Shown: positions 19,030 to 28,180 of the stretch, piece after piece
Layout of the letters: every line of letters begins with the position of its first letter
Position numbering within the stretch: the stretch's first letter is position 1
From: Halanaerobium saccharolyticum
GTDB lineage: Bacteria; Bacillota; Halanaerobiia; Halanaerobiales; Halanaerobiaceae
Reading direction: 5' to 3'
Length of the DNA stretch: 64,000 nt
NCBI RefSeq assembly: GCF_003053565.1
Contig: NZ_QAXS01000009.1
Span: 1 to 64,000 of the forward strand
Made by a program: the position numbers and the translations under genes
Notes under the pieces: model-generated
Seen by the model: only the letters and a program-made list of their open reading frames with translations
Database searches by the model: none
Told to the model about the DNA's origin: nothing

Positions 19030-19117
19030 ATGAATTATGTTCATTAAACCATAAAAAAAGACTTTATGAATCATGTTCACTATAATAAATTATAATGAAT
19101 GTTGTTCATAAAGTCAA
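19030..19117 (-). promoter_or_regulatory. TetR-type operators and promoter of the MATE-TetR operon
   Basis: Minus-strand promoter TTGACT (19112-19117), 17-base spacer, TATAAT (19089-19094). Three 15-base palindromes of form ATGAA-N5-TTCAT/C lie at 19030-19044, 19066-19080 and 19095-19109. The last one fills the promoter spacer and the other two lie at or after the transcription start. The outer two ends also form the longer repeat GACTTTATGAA...TTCATAAAGTC. Bound repressor would block RNA polymerase directly. Confidence 0.8.
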
Positions 19118-19154
19118 GGTATTTTTAAATTGTTTTATTTATAATTCATAAATA

Positions 19155-20471
19155 TTAAGAATTAATCTTTTCCTGAATAAATTTTTTACCGGTGGTAGAG
19201 CTGAAAAATATGATGTTAAAACTTAAAAATACAGCAGCACCAATAAAAATAACATATTTTACATCGATCAGTTTGATTGTAAAAGAAGAAATCAAAAGTG
19301 AAATCGGTACAATTATTTTAATAATGCTCATTTTAACACTCAAAACTCTACCCAGTAGCTTTTGAGGAACAATTTTTTGAATAATCACATTTGCCGGCAC
19401 ATCTATCCAGGCAACTGAAATCCCGCTCAAAAACATCAGCAAACTGTAATAAGTTAAAATGAAATTTGAAGCTGGAGTATTCTGAAATATAAAGATCGGT
19501 AAGGCAAATGCTGCTGCCCCCACTGCAGAAATAAATGTAATATTTTTGATTAAAATATTATAGCTGATTTTATTCATAATCTTTTCAGTTAATAAGGCAC
19601 CGGTTATCATCCCAACCGGAAACGCTGCCTGAATAATTCCATATTTACCCGGATCAATTTTCCAGATTGTATTTAATAGATAGGGCAGCGGTACAATTAA
19701 AGTGAAATTGAAAAAGAAATTTAAGGCAGCAAAGATATAGACCAGAGCTTTTAAACTTTTTGAACTGAAAATATAATGAAACCCTTCTTTTAATCTAAAA
19801 ATAAAAGTATCTAATTCGCTGCTGCTCCCTCTTCCCTCTGCTAACTGCTGATTATACTGATAATCGATAAAATACTCTATCAGTGCCGAAATCATAAAAG
19901 AAAAAGCATTAATTAAGATAAAACCTTCCAGATTAATAAATCCATAAATTACTCCCCCCATTAGCGGGCCTAAAATATGGGATAAAGATTCAATTACCCT
20001 GGCCTGAGAATTAATTTTTACCAGAGCTGATTTCCTGACCAGAGCTGGTTTGGCTGATTCTAGAGCAATATCAAAAAACACTGTTAAGCTTGTCATTACA
20101 AAGGTGCTGAAATATAGAATATAAACATTAAAGGTAAAATTAGTTATAAAAAGATAGATCAGAAAAAGAAAGATACCATTAATCAGATCAGCACCAACCA
20201 CTAGAATCTTTTTGTTGAATTTATCCGCTATTACACCGGCAATTGGATTAAATAAAACAACAGGTAAAGTATATAAAGCAAGATTAAGGGCAAAAGAAAG
20301 TGCAGAAGAAGTTGACCTCAATAGATAAAGTCCAACCACAAAAGCATAGATTGCAGAGCCAAATAAAGAAATAGTTTTACCTGATAAAAATAAGAGCAGA
20401 TTTAAATTTTCTCTTCGATCACTTTTATGCTCCAGTTTATTTTCAATTTTTTCTTCCTGATAATTTAACAT
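19155..20471 (-). CDS. MFS transporter (MefA/MFS_3-like efflux permease)
   Basis: Major facilitator of 438 aa with about twelve membrane segments. The A-motif-like loop GVIADKFNKKILVVGADLING (about residues 80-100) and the start FLSGKTISLFGSAIYAFVVGLYLL place it with macrolide-efflux-type MFS proteins. GAGGAGG precedes the ATG. The promoter upstream has the long 19-base spacer typical of MerR-activated genes, and a MerR-type regulator gene lies just upstream on the same strand, so a drug-induced efflux pump is the likely role. Substrate unknown. Confidence 0.85.
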   Translation of the reverse strand: MLNYQEEKIENKLEHKSDRRENLNLLLFLSGKTISLFGSAIYAFVVGLYLLRSTSSALSFALNLALYTLPVVLFNPIAGVIADKFNKKILVVGADLINGIFLFLIYLFITNFTFNVYILYFSTFVMTSLTVFFDIALESAKPALVRKSALVKINSQARVIESLSHILGPLMGGVIYGFINLEGFILINAFSFMISALIEYFIDYQYNQQLAEGRGSSSELDTFIFRLKEGFHYIFSSKSLKALVYIFAALNFFFNFTLIVPLPYLLNTIWKIDPGKYGIIQAAFPVGMITGALLTEKIMNKISYNILIKNITFISAVGAAAFALPIFIFQNTPASNFILTYYSLLMFLSGISVAWIDVPANVIIQKIVPQKLLGRVLSVKMSIIKIIVPISLLISSFTIKLIDVKYVIFIGAAVFLSFNIIFFSSTTGKKFIQEKINS

Positions 20472-20501
20472 TTTTAATTACCTCCTCTTCTTTCTAATTT
20501 A

Positions 20502-20532
20502 ATTATAAAGAGTGGAGGTAGGACTACTGCAA
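20502..20532 (-). promoter_or_regulatory. MerR-type promoter of the MFS gene
   Basis: TTGCAG (20527-20532), a 19-base spacer, and TATAAT (20502-20507) on the minus strand. The over-long spacer is the hallmark of promoters that MerR-family activators untwist. It lies between the MerR-methyltransferase gene and the MFS gene. Confidence 0.6.
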
Positions 20533-20589
20533 GAGGCTCAAAAAATTTTTTTTAGCCTATTTTTTAAAAAACTGGAGTTAACTCTACTT

Positions 20590-21831
20590 TTATTTTCTGG
20601 CCTGCAGCTGATAGGAATAGATTTGATCACCAATCTGAGCAAATTCTTCGTATTTGCCGAAAGAATTTTCAATTTTTTTAAGTTCTGACTTATCTTCTTC
20701 TAAAAACTCAAAACCCATCTCCTGTAGTTTTAATCTGATATTTGAATAGATAAAGTAGTCACGATATTTTCTGGCAACTATGTTTTTCTCCCCAAACTTA
20801 TGATAGATTATAAAAACTGCAGTTAAAATAAAATTCTCTTTAAAATATTGAAGCAGCAGCTCCGGTAAAAAGCCCTGATTATGAAAAGAAAAGTTAGAAA
20901 TTCCAGAAAAATCAAGTAAGTAATCAAGTGACTTTTCTTTAAGAGGTAGGGTAGGTAGTTCTGCAGTTAGAAAAATAATTTCAGGACCGGCAGGTGATAA
21001 TTCAAGTAATGACTTGAGATATCTATTAAGTTCAGGATTATGTTCTACACAAATATAAGTGATGTCTGAGGACAGCTGATCATAGATATTTCTTAATAAA
21101 AGTCCGTAACCGGAACCGGGTTCTAAAATCACTTTATTCTTTAAATTACTGAAATTAATTTTATTCTTCAGCCACTCAAGACTCTGATAGGAATGATCCA
21201 TAAATTCAGAATCAGTCTGCTTAATATAGTCAGTTACATGAAAAAGCGGATCTGTTTCGAATACCTCCGCCTGAGTCTCCTGATTGTAAATTTCTTTTGT
21301 ATAGAGGATTCCATCCTTAATTAAAATCTTTTCTCCACAGCTGCAGTTGAGGCTGCCCTGATGAATTCTATTATTTTCAATTTTTTCTGCAGATAAGCTT
21401 AAGTCTGAGCCGCAGGCCGGACAGGCAAAGAGATCTAAAAGATTTAAATTTAAGCTGAGGTCATTCTGCTTTTCATTACTTTCTTCTTTTAGTTTTTTTA
21501 GGTGGCTTTTTAAACCATCTTTGGCCTTTTTCAGCTCAGTTATTCTCTTATTTAAGCTTTTTAATTTATTTTGATAAAGATTCTGATAATAGCTGTTCCG
21601 CTGGTAGTTGCTCAGTCTGCCTATTCTTTTAAAATTTAAGATTTCTTTTATTTCATCCAGGGAAAACTCCATTTCTTTTAGTTTTAAGATCTCTTCCATA
21701 TCATTCTGGTCTTCCTGATCAAATTCGTAATGTCCTCCCACTTTCTGCGGGTTAATCAGTTTCAATTTCATGTAATAACGAATGGTATCATAGCTTAAAT
21801 TAAATTTATTTGAAAATTCTCTAATTTTCAT
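20590..21831 (-). CDS. MerR-family regulator fused to zinc ribbon and SAM methyltransferase
   Basis: 413-aa protein with an unusual domain order. Residues 1-70 are a MerR helix-turn-helix and wing (IREFSNKFNLSYDTIRYYMKLKLI). Residues 75-125 form the usual coiled coil. Residues 131-180 are a Trm112-like zinc ribbon with C137, C140, C163 and C165. From about 230 comes a class I methyltransferase with motif I VILEPGSGYGLLL and a motif IV-like LDYLLDFSGI. The C-terminal part may sense a ligand in place of the usual drug-binding domain, or act as an enzyme. It lies directly upstream of an MFS pump whose promoter has a 19-base spacer, so it probably controls that pump. The methylation substrate is unknown. 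Confidence 0.8.
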   Translation of the reverse strand: MKIREFSNKFNLSYDTIRYYMKLKLINPQKVGGHYEFDQEDQNDMEEILKLKEMEFSLDEIKEILNFKRIGRLSNYQRNSYYQNLYQNKLKSLNKRITELKKAKDGLKSHLKKLKEESNEKQNDLSLNLNLLDLFACPACGSDLSLSAEKIENNRIHQGSLNCSCGEKILIKDGILYTKEIYNQETQAEVFETDPLFHVTDYIKQTDSEFMDHSYQSLEWLKNKINFSNLKNKVILEPGSGYGLLLRNIYDQLSSDITYICVEHNPELNRYLKSLLELSPAGPEIIFLTAELPTLPLKEKSLDYLLDFSGISNFSFHNQGFLPELLLQYFKENFILTAVFIIYHKFGEKNIVARKYRDYFIYSNIRLKLQEMGFEFLEEDKSELKKIENSFGKYEEFAQIGDQIYSYQLQARK

Positions 21832-21892
21832 TTAAACTCATCCCTTTATCTTTTATTTCCAGGCCGACTAATAATTATCCTTGATTTAACTT

Positions 21893-21935
21893 AAAAAAGC
21901 TTAGGCTGCTGCAGATATTTACAGCAGCCTGAACT
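21893..21935 (-). terminator. Rho-independent terminator of pepC
   Basis: Nine-base stem AGGCTGCTG/CAGCAGCCT (21903-21911 with 21922-21930), followed on the minus strand by AAGC and a run of six T residues. Confidence 0.85.
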
Positions 21936-21950
21936 TTAAGTTATATAATT

Positions 21951-23297
21951 TTATTTTGCTGCCAGAGATCCCATTGGATCCCATGGTTTTAAGACAACCG
22001 GATCTTTTTGATATGATTTCAGATCGGCTTCAGCTAAATATTTTTTATTAATAACTACCTCATAGTTAAATTCCTTAAACCAGTCATTACTCATAATGAA
22101 AAATCCATCTTCTCCAACTTTTTCTCCCCAGCTGTTCTGAACCTTCCAGCTTAAAGGCTCTTCGTCTTTTAAGTTGACACCGGTAAAGGCCATAGCATGA
22201 GTTAAAATACTTTCACCATACTGCAGGCGCTGCCCCTTATCCAGAGAAAATTTTGTATCCAGCACATCGCCATAGTTAAATAATTCAGTATCCATAATTC
22301 CTAGCTCGCGATCAGACCACTGACCAACATCACAGCCAAACCAGACAGGTTCACCATCTTTTAGCTGCTCTTTTGTATAAGCAATCAGCTTCTCAATCGG
22401 CAGATTTAAGTAATGAATCTGCTGACCTTCTTTGACATTACCTAAAAATTCGACTGTATAGGTTTGATCAAAAGGTTTATCATCAGTTGGAGCATTGATA
22501 ATACTTACATAATCTGTCATCTTGACTTTAGAATATTTATTATAAAATTCCTGAGGAGTCAGCTCACTATCTCGATAGAACTCCCCATCTTTATTTCTGT
22601 ATTCAAAATCGAAGTTCTGAGGCGGCTCACCCAGAAAATAAGCAAGAATTGAATAAATTTCAGCCAGCATATCTTCTTTTTCTTCTCTTAAGCTTTCTTT
22701 ATCTGCTCCCAGTTTAAAATCTTCCCGTAAAGTTTGGGCCAGATCTCTTAATTTTAAACTTAAAATCTTATTCAGATAGCGGGAATTGCTGCTGTGATAG
22801 CTCTCAGGCATCACATATTTAGGTACAATCCCGTACTTCTCAATTAGGGCAGTAAACATATCCCACTGACCACCATCATTTGTCGGCTCATTTAAAAGCC
22901 ACATTACCCGGCGGCTGTCTAAGTCCAGTTCAACAGTGGAAATAATATTTTCCAGAAAATAATTTGCTTTTTCCAGCTTATCCCAGAACATCGTGTAGGC
23001 CTGAGATAACTCAAAATCGTGATCTTTGATATTTAAATCTTTCGAAATACTGTAGCGGATATTATTTAAAGCAGCAAACATCCAGCAGCGGCCGCTTTTT
23101 ACCTGATTGGTTACCTTTCCTACATCAATCTCTTCGGAAAAATCATAGTGCATCTTTTTGACCGACTCATTATTTAAGGCAGTATCATTGATTCCATTTT
23201 TAATAACTGCATTGGCAATGATCTCACTATTTTCTCTGGCCTTAAACTTCTTTTTGAATTTATCCAACTTGGGCTGATCGATTATTTGTCTGTTCAT
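21951..23297 (-). CDS. pepC: Aminopeptidase C (bleomycin hydrolase family, C1B)
   Basis: Cytoplasmic papain-fold cysteine aminopeptidase that trims peptides and can hydrolyse bleomycin-like amides. The catalytic cysteine is C71 in VKSGRCWMFAALN, the histidine is in ESILTHAMAFTGV, and the asparagine is in KVQNSWGEKVG. Length (448 aa) is normal. The C-terminus is long enough to reach back into the active site, as in hexameric family members. GGGAGG precedes the ATG. It is a single-gene unit with its own terminator. Confidence 0.95.
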   Translation of the reverse strand: MNRQIIDQPKLDKFKKKFKARENSEIIANAVIKNGINDTALNNESVKKMHYDFSEEIDVGKVTNQVKSGRCWMFAALNNIRYSISKDLNIKDHDFELSQAYTMFWDKLEKANYFLENIISTVELDLDSRRVMWLLNEPTNDGGQWDMFTALIEKYGIVPKYVMPESYHSSNSRYLNKILSLKLRDLAQTLREDFKLGADKESLREEKEDMLAEIYSILAYFLGEPPQNFDFEYRNKDGEFYRDSELTPQEFYNKYSKVKMTDYVSIINAPTDDKPFDQTYTVEFLGNVKEGQQIHYLNLPIEKLIAYTKEQLKDGEPVWFGCDVGQWSDRELGIMDTELFNYGDVLDTKFSLDKGQRLQYGESILTHAMAFTGVNLKDEEPLSWKVQNSWGEKVGEDGFFIMSNDWFKEFNYEVVINKKYLAEADLKSYQKDPVVLKPWDPMGSLAAK

Positions 23298-23402
23298 TTT
23301 GTAAATCCTCCCTTTTTAATCTAAAACTTAATATTTATAGTAAAAGCTTAATTTTATCTTAATCTTAAACAGTTATGTTTTTATTGTCAGACTATTACCC
23401 TG

Positions 23403-24758
23403 TTACCTAATTGTACACTTTTCTTCATTTTTAAGTGCCTTGTAGGCGGGACGAATAATTTTGTGGTCACTAACCAGCTGCTCAATTCTGTGAGCACACC
23501 AGCTGGCAACTCTGGCTGTAGCAAATAATGGGGTAAATAACTCTTCCGGAATATTTAACAGCTGATAGACAAAACCGGAGTATAAATCCACATTAGCACA
23601 GATTTCTACATCCTCTCCCCGCTCTTCTTTAAATATTTCTTTGGTCAGACTTTCAATATTATCATAGAGCTCAAATTCTTTGAGTCTGTCTTTGGCTGCT
23701 GCCAGCTCTTTTGACTTTTTCTTTAAAATTACAGCCCGGGGATCACTTTTGGTATAAACAGCATGCCCCATTCCATAAATTAGGCCCTTTTGATCAAAGA
23801 CTTCCCCTTTTAAAATCTGCTTCAGATATTTCTTCAGCTCTGCTCTATCAGAATAGTCAGCAAGGTTTTCTTTGATATCATCGACCATTGCTTTAACTCT
23901 TAAGTTAGCTCCCCCGTGCTTGGGTCCCTTAAGACTTCCGACAGCTGCTCCCACGGCAGAATAAGTATCTGTTCCACTGGATGAAACCACATGGGTTGTA
24001 AAAGCCGAGTTATTACCTCCACCATGTTCAGCGTGCAGGATCAGTAATAAATCAAGCGTATCTTTTTCCAGCTGAGTATAATCATTATTGGCTCTGATCA
24101 TATGTAAAATATTTGCCGCTGTCCCCAGACCTTCTTTCGGGTTATGAAGATAAAGGCTCTGATCGTCAAAATAATGAGCTTTAGCCTGAAAACCATAGGA
24201 AATAATGGTAGGAAATCTGGCAATTAATTTTAAACTCTGGACTAAAATCCGGTCAATAGCAAGTGAATCCGGTTTTTCATCATAAGAGTAAAGCACCAGA
24301 ATCGCCCGCTGCAGCTTATTCATTACATCGCGACTTGGACTTTTCAAAATTGTATTTTCAGTAAAATGAGTTGGCAGTTTTCTAAAGCCATCTAAAATTG
24401 CATTAAATTTTCTTAACTCTTCCTCTCCCGGCAGCTCCCCAAATAATAAGAGGTAGACAATACTTTCAAAACCAAATTCACCAGTATTTTTTACCAGCTC
24501 ATCAATTTCTATATCTCTATAGAATAATTTACCTTCAATCGGAGTTTTAACTCCATCACAGTAGGTATAACCATGCACAGAACCAATCTTAGTAAAACCA
24601 ACTACTACACCAGTACCATCAGAATTTCTCAAACCCTGCTTAATATCATACTGTCTGTAATATTCTTTATCAATCTTATTAACCCGTTCCACCTTTGCGG
24701 CTCTGTCTTCAAGCCAGTTATCTTTTAAATCCCTAATCAACCAGTCTTTTGTTTCCAC
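23403..24758 (-). CDS. Citrate/2-methylcitrate synthase
   Basis: Condenses acetyl-CoA with oxaloacetate to citrate. The catalytic triad motifs are present: first histidine in LLLILHAEHGGGNNSAF, second in GSLKGPKHGGAN, and the aspartate in CANVDLYSG. At about 451 aa it is the long form found in clostridia. The best start is the GTG at 24758, seven bases after GAGGAG; an in-frame TTG at 24785 has no good ribosome binding site. No aconitase or isocitrate dehydrogenase is adjacent, so citrate flow toward glutamate is assumed. A 2-methylcitrate role is less likely without prp genes nearby. Confidence 0.9.
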   Translation of the reverse strand: METKDWLIRDLKDNWLEDRAAKVERVNKIDKEYYRQYDIKQGLRNSDGTGVVVGFTKIGSVHGYTYCDGVKTPIEGKLFYRDIEIDELVKNTGEFGFESIVYLLLFGELPGEEELRKFNAILDGFRKLPTHFTENTILKSPSRDVMNKLQRAILVLYSYDEKPDSLAIDRILVQSLKLIARFPTIISYGFQAKAHYFDDQSLYLHNPKEGLGTAANILHMIRANNDYTQLEKDTLDLLLILHAEHGGGNNSAFTTHVVSSSGTDTYSAVGAAVGSLKGPKHGGANLRVKAMVDDIKENLADYSDRAELKKYLKQILKGEVFDQKGLIYGMGHAVYTKSDPRAVILKKKSKELAAAKDRLKEFELYDNIESLTKEIFKEERGEDVEICANVDLYSGFVYQLLNIPEELFTPLFATARVASWCAHRIEQLVSDHKIIRPAYKALKNEEKCTIR

Positions 24759-24885
24759 ATTCTCACTCCTCAATTCTCTGCTCAAATAGTTAATGATATT
24801 TAAAAAAATAAATTAAATTTTAGTTCTTATATTATTATAACAAAATATTGAGCATTTATACAATTGATTTAATCTTCAGAAAAAA

Positions 24886-25305
24886 TCAGGTGATAGAATT
24901 CCCCAGTTTAATTACCGCATTTAATAATTCAATAAAAATTTCTGAAGGCCGGTTTAAAGCCGCTGGTGGAAATGAATTGCTGCCAACAGTTTTAATTATC
25001 TTATCTTGATGAACAATATATAAATGCCAGTTTGAGCCTTCATAGAATCTAAGACCTCTATAGTTATATTCACTATCCCAGTCCCAGACATTTAATTGGT
25101 CTAAAGACTGCCAGAATTCCACCCAGTCTATTTCTGCCGGCCTTCCTATTTTGAAATGGCTGTCACTATCAAATATATTTTTAAAAAGATTACAGTTGTT
25201 AAAGTAATAAATATTTGGCTCTATCCATTTTAAATAAATTATAGGATTTAATCTGTTGAAGCTGAAGTCTAATTTTTGGGGAAGATAAAGTTTATTATTT
25301 TTCAT
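24886..25305 (-). CDS. Hypothetical protein, 139 aa
   Basis: I do not recognise a characterised family. The protein is soluble, with no signal peptide, and rich in W, Y, F and N. The stretch YRGLRFYEGSNWHLYIVHQDKIIKTVGSNSFPP recalls small Firmicutes proteins with a G-x-x-W-x-L...K...GSN-x-(Y/F)P core, some of which occur near toxin-immunity loci. No toxin gene is nearby. GAGGTG precedes the ATG. Codon use and base composition resemble its neighbours. Confidence 0.6.
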   Translation of the reverse strand: MKNNKLYLPQKLDFSFNRLNPIIYLKWIEPNIYYFNNCNLFKNIFDSDSHFKIGRPAEIDWVEFWQSLDQLNVWDWDSEYNYRGLRFYEGSNWHLYIVHQDKIIKTVGSNSFPPAALNRPSEIFIELLNAVIKLGNSIT

Positions 25306-25345
25306 ATTAGTTCACCTCTAATTTAACAATAACACAATAAGATAT

Positions 25346-25380
25346 AAAAAGACTCTAAAAGTATTTAAACTATTAGAGTC
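25346..25380 (-). terminator. Rho-independent terminator of the S41-like gene
   Basis: Eight-base stem GACTCTAA/TTAGAGTC (25351-25358 with 25373-25380), followed by five T residues on the minus strand, just after the stop codon at 25389. Confidence 0.85.
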
Positions 25381-25388
25381 CTATCTAT

Positions 25389-26642
25389 TCAGTCAATATT
25401 TTTTATCATCTCTAAAATTGTATCCCTGCCGTTTAAAAAATCTTCAAATCTTGTTTCAACAGTAATCTCTGGATAAAGTGAATCGGGATCACTATCTTCA
25501 AGCAGAGTAAAATATTTAGTAGAATAGCTTACTCGCAAACCAGAATTTGGAAGGTTAAAGGTTCTTACCTCACCATAGTGATTCGGTTTACCCATAGTAG
25601 GAGTACCAATCAAATACCCATTCAACTCTTCTTTAAAATCAAGGGCATTTATAATTGCTGATGAGAAGGTATCAGGACCTATAATAACATAGGTTTCAAA
25701 TTGATCTTTATACTCTCTTAATTCCTCTGCAAAGTTGGTCCCCTGGCTTGAATCACCTCCGGAATTGAAGCGCAGGTCAATTACAAGTTTATTTATTTCT
25801 TCATTTTTTATTAAATCTAATATTTCCAACTTTTCTGCTGCAAAGGAAGGCAGTTCCGGATTAGGCTGGCCGTGTTTATCAGCCAGTTCCCTGCTCCAGC
25901 AGCTGTTATACTGAAAATATAAAATTTTTTCAGCAGCAATATAATCTGACCAGAAAAGTTGATTGGCATTTTCCAGCACATAACCAGGCTGATAATTCAG
26001 GGACACAAAATTATTTCTGTCTGCTGCCATGTTTTCAATTTTTAAAGGCTCAAAACTAATGCTAATCTCCTCTTCATTTTGTTCAAAAATAAATTGATTC
26101 TCAGATTCAGCTATCTCCAAATAGCTGAGAAGTTCATTTAGTTTAAGAAATGAGCTCAGCCGGTAATCAAGGGATACCTGATTATCAGCTGTAATAATGC
26201 GGCTGAATTTATTTTTTAATTCTTCCACTGAATAACCATTAATTGAAATCAGTTCTGCCCCCAGAATCTCTTTATGCTGCTCAGTAGTTGTCATTACTCG
26301 ATAACCATCTTCAAATCTGCGCAGAAATAGTGGGTAATATTCACTTAAAAAGCGGGTATTGTCAATAGCAGTGTGGGTGTCACCAATTTCAGCAAAGATT
26401 TCTGCCATCCTTAGACTGATTTCGAGATCAGAAAGTTCAGGCAGATCACTTTTTAGTTGACTCATTTCCTGCTTAAATTCTTCCTCTTCCAGCTGAAAAA
26501 ACAAATTTTTATGCCGGGCAGGCAGCTCTTTTTCTAAATAATTTAGATCTTGCCGCCATTCCATTTCCGTGATTTCTGCTGCTGTCCCAGTGTTAATAAA
26601 GATGAATAAAAAAATTAAGCTGAGCAAAAATATTTTTTTCAT
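25389..26642 (-). CDS. Secreted S41-like (tail-specific protease fold) protein
   Basis: Exported protein of 417 aa. The signal peptide is KKIFLLSLIFLFIFINTGTAA. The C-terminal half has the S41/ClpP-crotonase core: KLVIDLRFNSGGDSSQGTNFAEEL, then YVIIGPDTFSSAIINALDF, where a serine sits at the S41 nucleophile position, then GTPTMGKPNHYGEVRTFNLPNSGLRVSYST. I see no clear PDZ domain. The N-terminal third is a helical domain with EIGDTHTAI. Probably a peptidase of the cell exterior or periplasm, substrate unknown. The start at 26642 has GGAGGG upstream; the GTG at 26660 lies on that site. Confidence 0.75.
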   Translation of the reverse strand: MKKIFLLSLIFLFIFINTGTAAEITEMEWRQDLNYLEKELPARHKNLFFQLEEEEFKQEMSQLKSDLPELSDLEISLRMAEIFAEIGDTHTAIDNTRFLSEYYPLFLRRFEDGYRVMTTTEQHKEILGAELISINGYSVEELKNKFSRIITADNQVSLDYRLSSFLKLNELLSYLEIAESENQFIFEQNEEEISISFEPLKIENMAADRNNFVSLNYQPGYVLENANQLFWSDYIAAEKILYFQYNSCWSRELADKHGQPNPELPSFAAEKLEILDLIKNEEINKLVIDLRFNSGGDSSQGTNFAEELREYKDQFETYVIIGPDTFSSAIINALDFKEELNGYLIGTPTMGKPNHYGEVRTFNLPNSGLRVSYSTKYFTLLEDSDPDSLYPEITVETRFEDFLNGRDTILEMIKNID

Positions 26643-26714
26643 AAATGATATTCCCTCCACAATAATTAAAGTATTTAAAATTTACATGATAAATATATCA
26701 CAATAAGTGTAAAA

Positions 26715-26742
26715 GATAAAACCCGCTTTTACAAACGGGATC
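26715..26742 (-). terminator. Rho-independent terminator of hom
   Basis: CCCG/CGGG stem with a TTT/AAA extension around a one-base bulge (26722-26739), followed by TTTT on the minus strand. Confidence 0.65.
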
Positions 26743-26757
26743 TATCCTGATTTTAAA

Positions 26758-28041
26758 TTAAATATTACTTTCAACTCTAATCACACTTTTAACCTCTATC
26801 ACATCATCAAGTTCTTTAATTTGAGCCAGAGATTTATTTAAATCTTTTTCCCTAACTGAGTGAGTGATAAATACCAGTGGTACAACCGGATTGTCCTTCT
26901 GCTTCTGCAGTACTGAAGCCAGACTGACATTATTATCCCCAAATATTTTGGCGATATGGGCCATCACGCCCGGCTCATCCTTAACTTCAAAGCGCAGATA
27001 AAAGCTGTTCTCAATTTCATCAATTTTAATTACATTACTTTCTAAAAAGGAGTCCATCCGCTGTACTTCCCGCTGATTGTGGTTAATATCTTTAGCCACC
27101 TGGATGATATCTGCAGTTACAGCACTACCAGTAGGCATCTGTCCTGCTCCCCGGGCTGTAGACATCACCTGACCAACAGCATCACCATGCAGGTAAACAC
27201 AGTTATAGGTGCCATTAATCATAGCCAGCGGGTGATCTTCAGGCACAAAGGCTGGATGAACTCTGACATCAAGTCCTTCAGGTGAGTTTTTGGCTATTGC
27301 TAAAAGCTTAATTACATAACCCATTTCGTGGGCCAGCTCAATATCTTCAATAGCAACATCTTTAATTCCTTCTACATAAACCTCTCTAACATCAACAAAG
27401 CGCTCAAAAGCCAGTGAGGAAAGAATAGTGATTTTATAGGCTGCATCATCACCTTCAATATCTGAAGAAGGATCTGCCTCAGCAAAGCCCAGCTCCTGAG
27501 CATTTTTTAGAGATTCAGCAAAATCTTTTTTCTCCTTGCTCATATCAGTTAAAATATAATTGGTGGTTCCATTTAAAATACCATATATTTTTTCAATTCT
27601 ATTGGCGGCCAGAGAATTCTGCAGCGGTCTGATTATCGGCAGACCACCGGCAACACTTCCCTCATAACAGACCTGAACATCATTTTCATCTGCTTTTCTA
27701 AAGATCCGCTTTCCATATTTTGCAATCACCAGTTTATTGGCAGTAACAATACTCTTCCCATTTTCAATAGCCCTAATTATGTAGTCATAGGCCGGCTGCT
27801 CTCCCCCAATTAATTCGACAACAATATCTATATCCGGATTATTAATGATATCTTCAACCTGATCAGTTAATAATTCCCGGTTAATTTCAATATCTCTTTC
27901 CTTTTCCAGGCTGTTGACCAGGATTTTTTCTATTCTAACCTCAGTTCCAACCTTATTTTTAATATTTTCAGCATTCTTCTCCAAAATCTTAACTACTCCA
28001 CTACCAACTGTACCAAGTCCTAAAATTCCTATCTTAAGCAA
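26758..28041 (-). CDS. hom: Homoserine dehydrogenase
   Basis: Reduces aspartate semialdehyde to homoserine with NAD(P)H, the branch point to threonine, methionine and isoleucine. The nucleotide fold starts with IGILGLGTVGSGVVKIL. The catalytic region contains SVAGGLPIIRPL, GILNGTTNYIL and GFAEADPSSDIEGDDAAYK. A C-terminal ACT domain (about residues 350-427, FEVKDEPGVMAHIAKIFGDNNVSL) suggests feedback control by threonine. Length is normal. The start is a TTG eight bases after GGAGG. It is a single-gene unit; thrB, thrC and aspartokinase are not adjacent. Confidence 0.96.
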   Translation of the reverse strand: MLKIGILGLGTVGSGVVKILEKNAENIKNKVGTEVRIEKILVNSLEKERDIEINRELLTDQVEDIINNPDIDIVVELIGGEQPAYDYIIRAIENGKSIVTANKLVIAKYGKRIFRKADENDVQVCYEGSVAGGLPIIRPLQNSLAANRIEKIYGILNGTTNYILTDMSKEKKDFAESLKNAQELGFAEADPSSDIEGDDAAYKITILSSLAFERFVDVREVYVEGIKDVAIEDIELAHEMGYVIKLLAIAKNSPEGLDVRVHPAFVPEDHPLAMINGTYNCVYLHGDAVGQVMSTARGAGQMPTGSAVTADIIQVAKDINHNQREVQRMDSFLESNVIKIDEIENSFYLRFEVKDEPGVMAHIAKIFGDNNVSLASVLQKQKDNPVVPLVFITHSVREKDLNKSLAQIKELDDVIEVKSVIRVESNI

Positions 28042-28097
28042 AATTATAACCTCCTGTAATCTTATATTGCTTGCTTCTAACTTCTCTATTATTAAAT

Positions 28098-28126
28098 ATT
28101 ATATCAAGGAGTTATTAACTTGTCGA
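28098..28126 (-). promoter_or_regulatory. SigA-type promoter of hom
   Basis: TCGACA (28121-28126), 17-base spacer, TATAAT (28098-28103) on the minus strand, about 55 bases before the hom start codon. I see no T-box or other riboswitch in the short leader. Confidence 0.6.
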
Positions 28127-28180
28127 CTTTCTGAGAAAATTTATGCTTTAAATTTAAGAATTATTAATAATTTCAACAAA

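Noticed and set aside
20534-20558. Inverted repeat AGGCT...AGCCT as terminator of the MerR-fusion gene
   Set aside because: The stem is mostly A/T, no T run follows on the minus strand, and it lies at the MFS promoter, so I cannot assign it a role.
24886-25305. Immunity protein of a toxin system
   Set aside because: The resemblance to small immunity-type proteins is vague, and no toxin gene lies nearby.
28042-28180. T-box or threonine/methionine leader upstream of hom
   Set aside because: The leader after the promoter is about 50 bases, and the T-box sequence AGGGTGGTACCGCG is absent.
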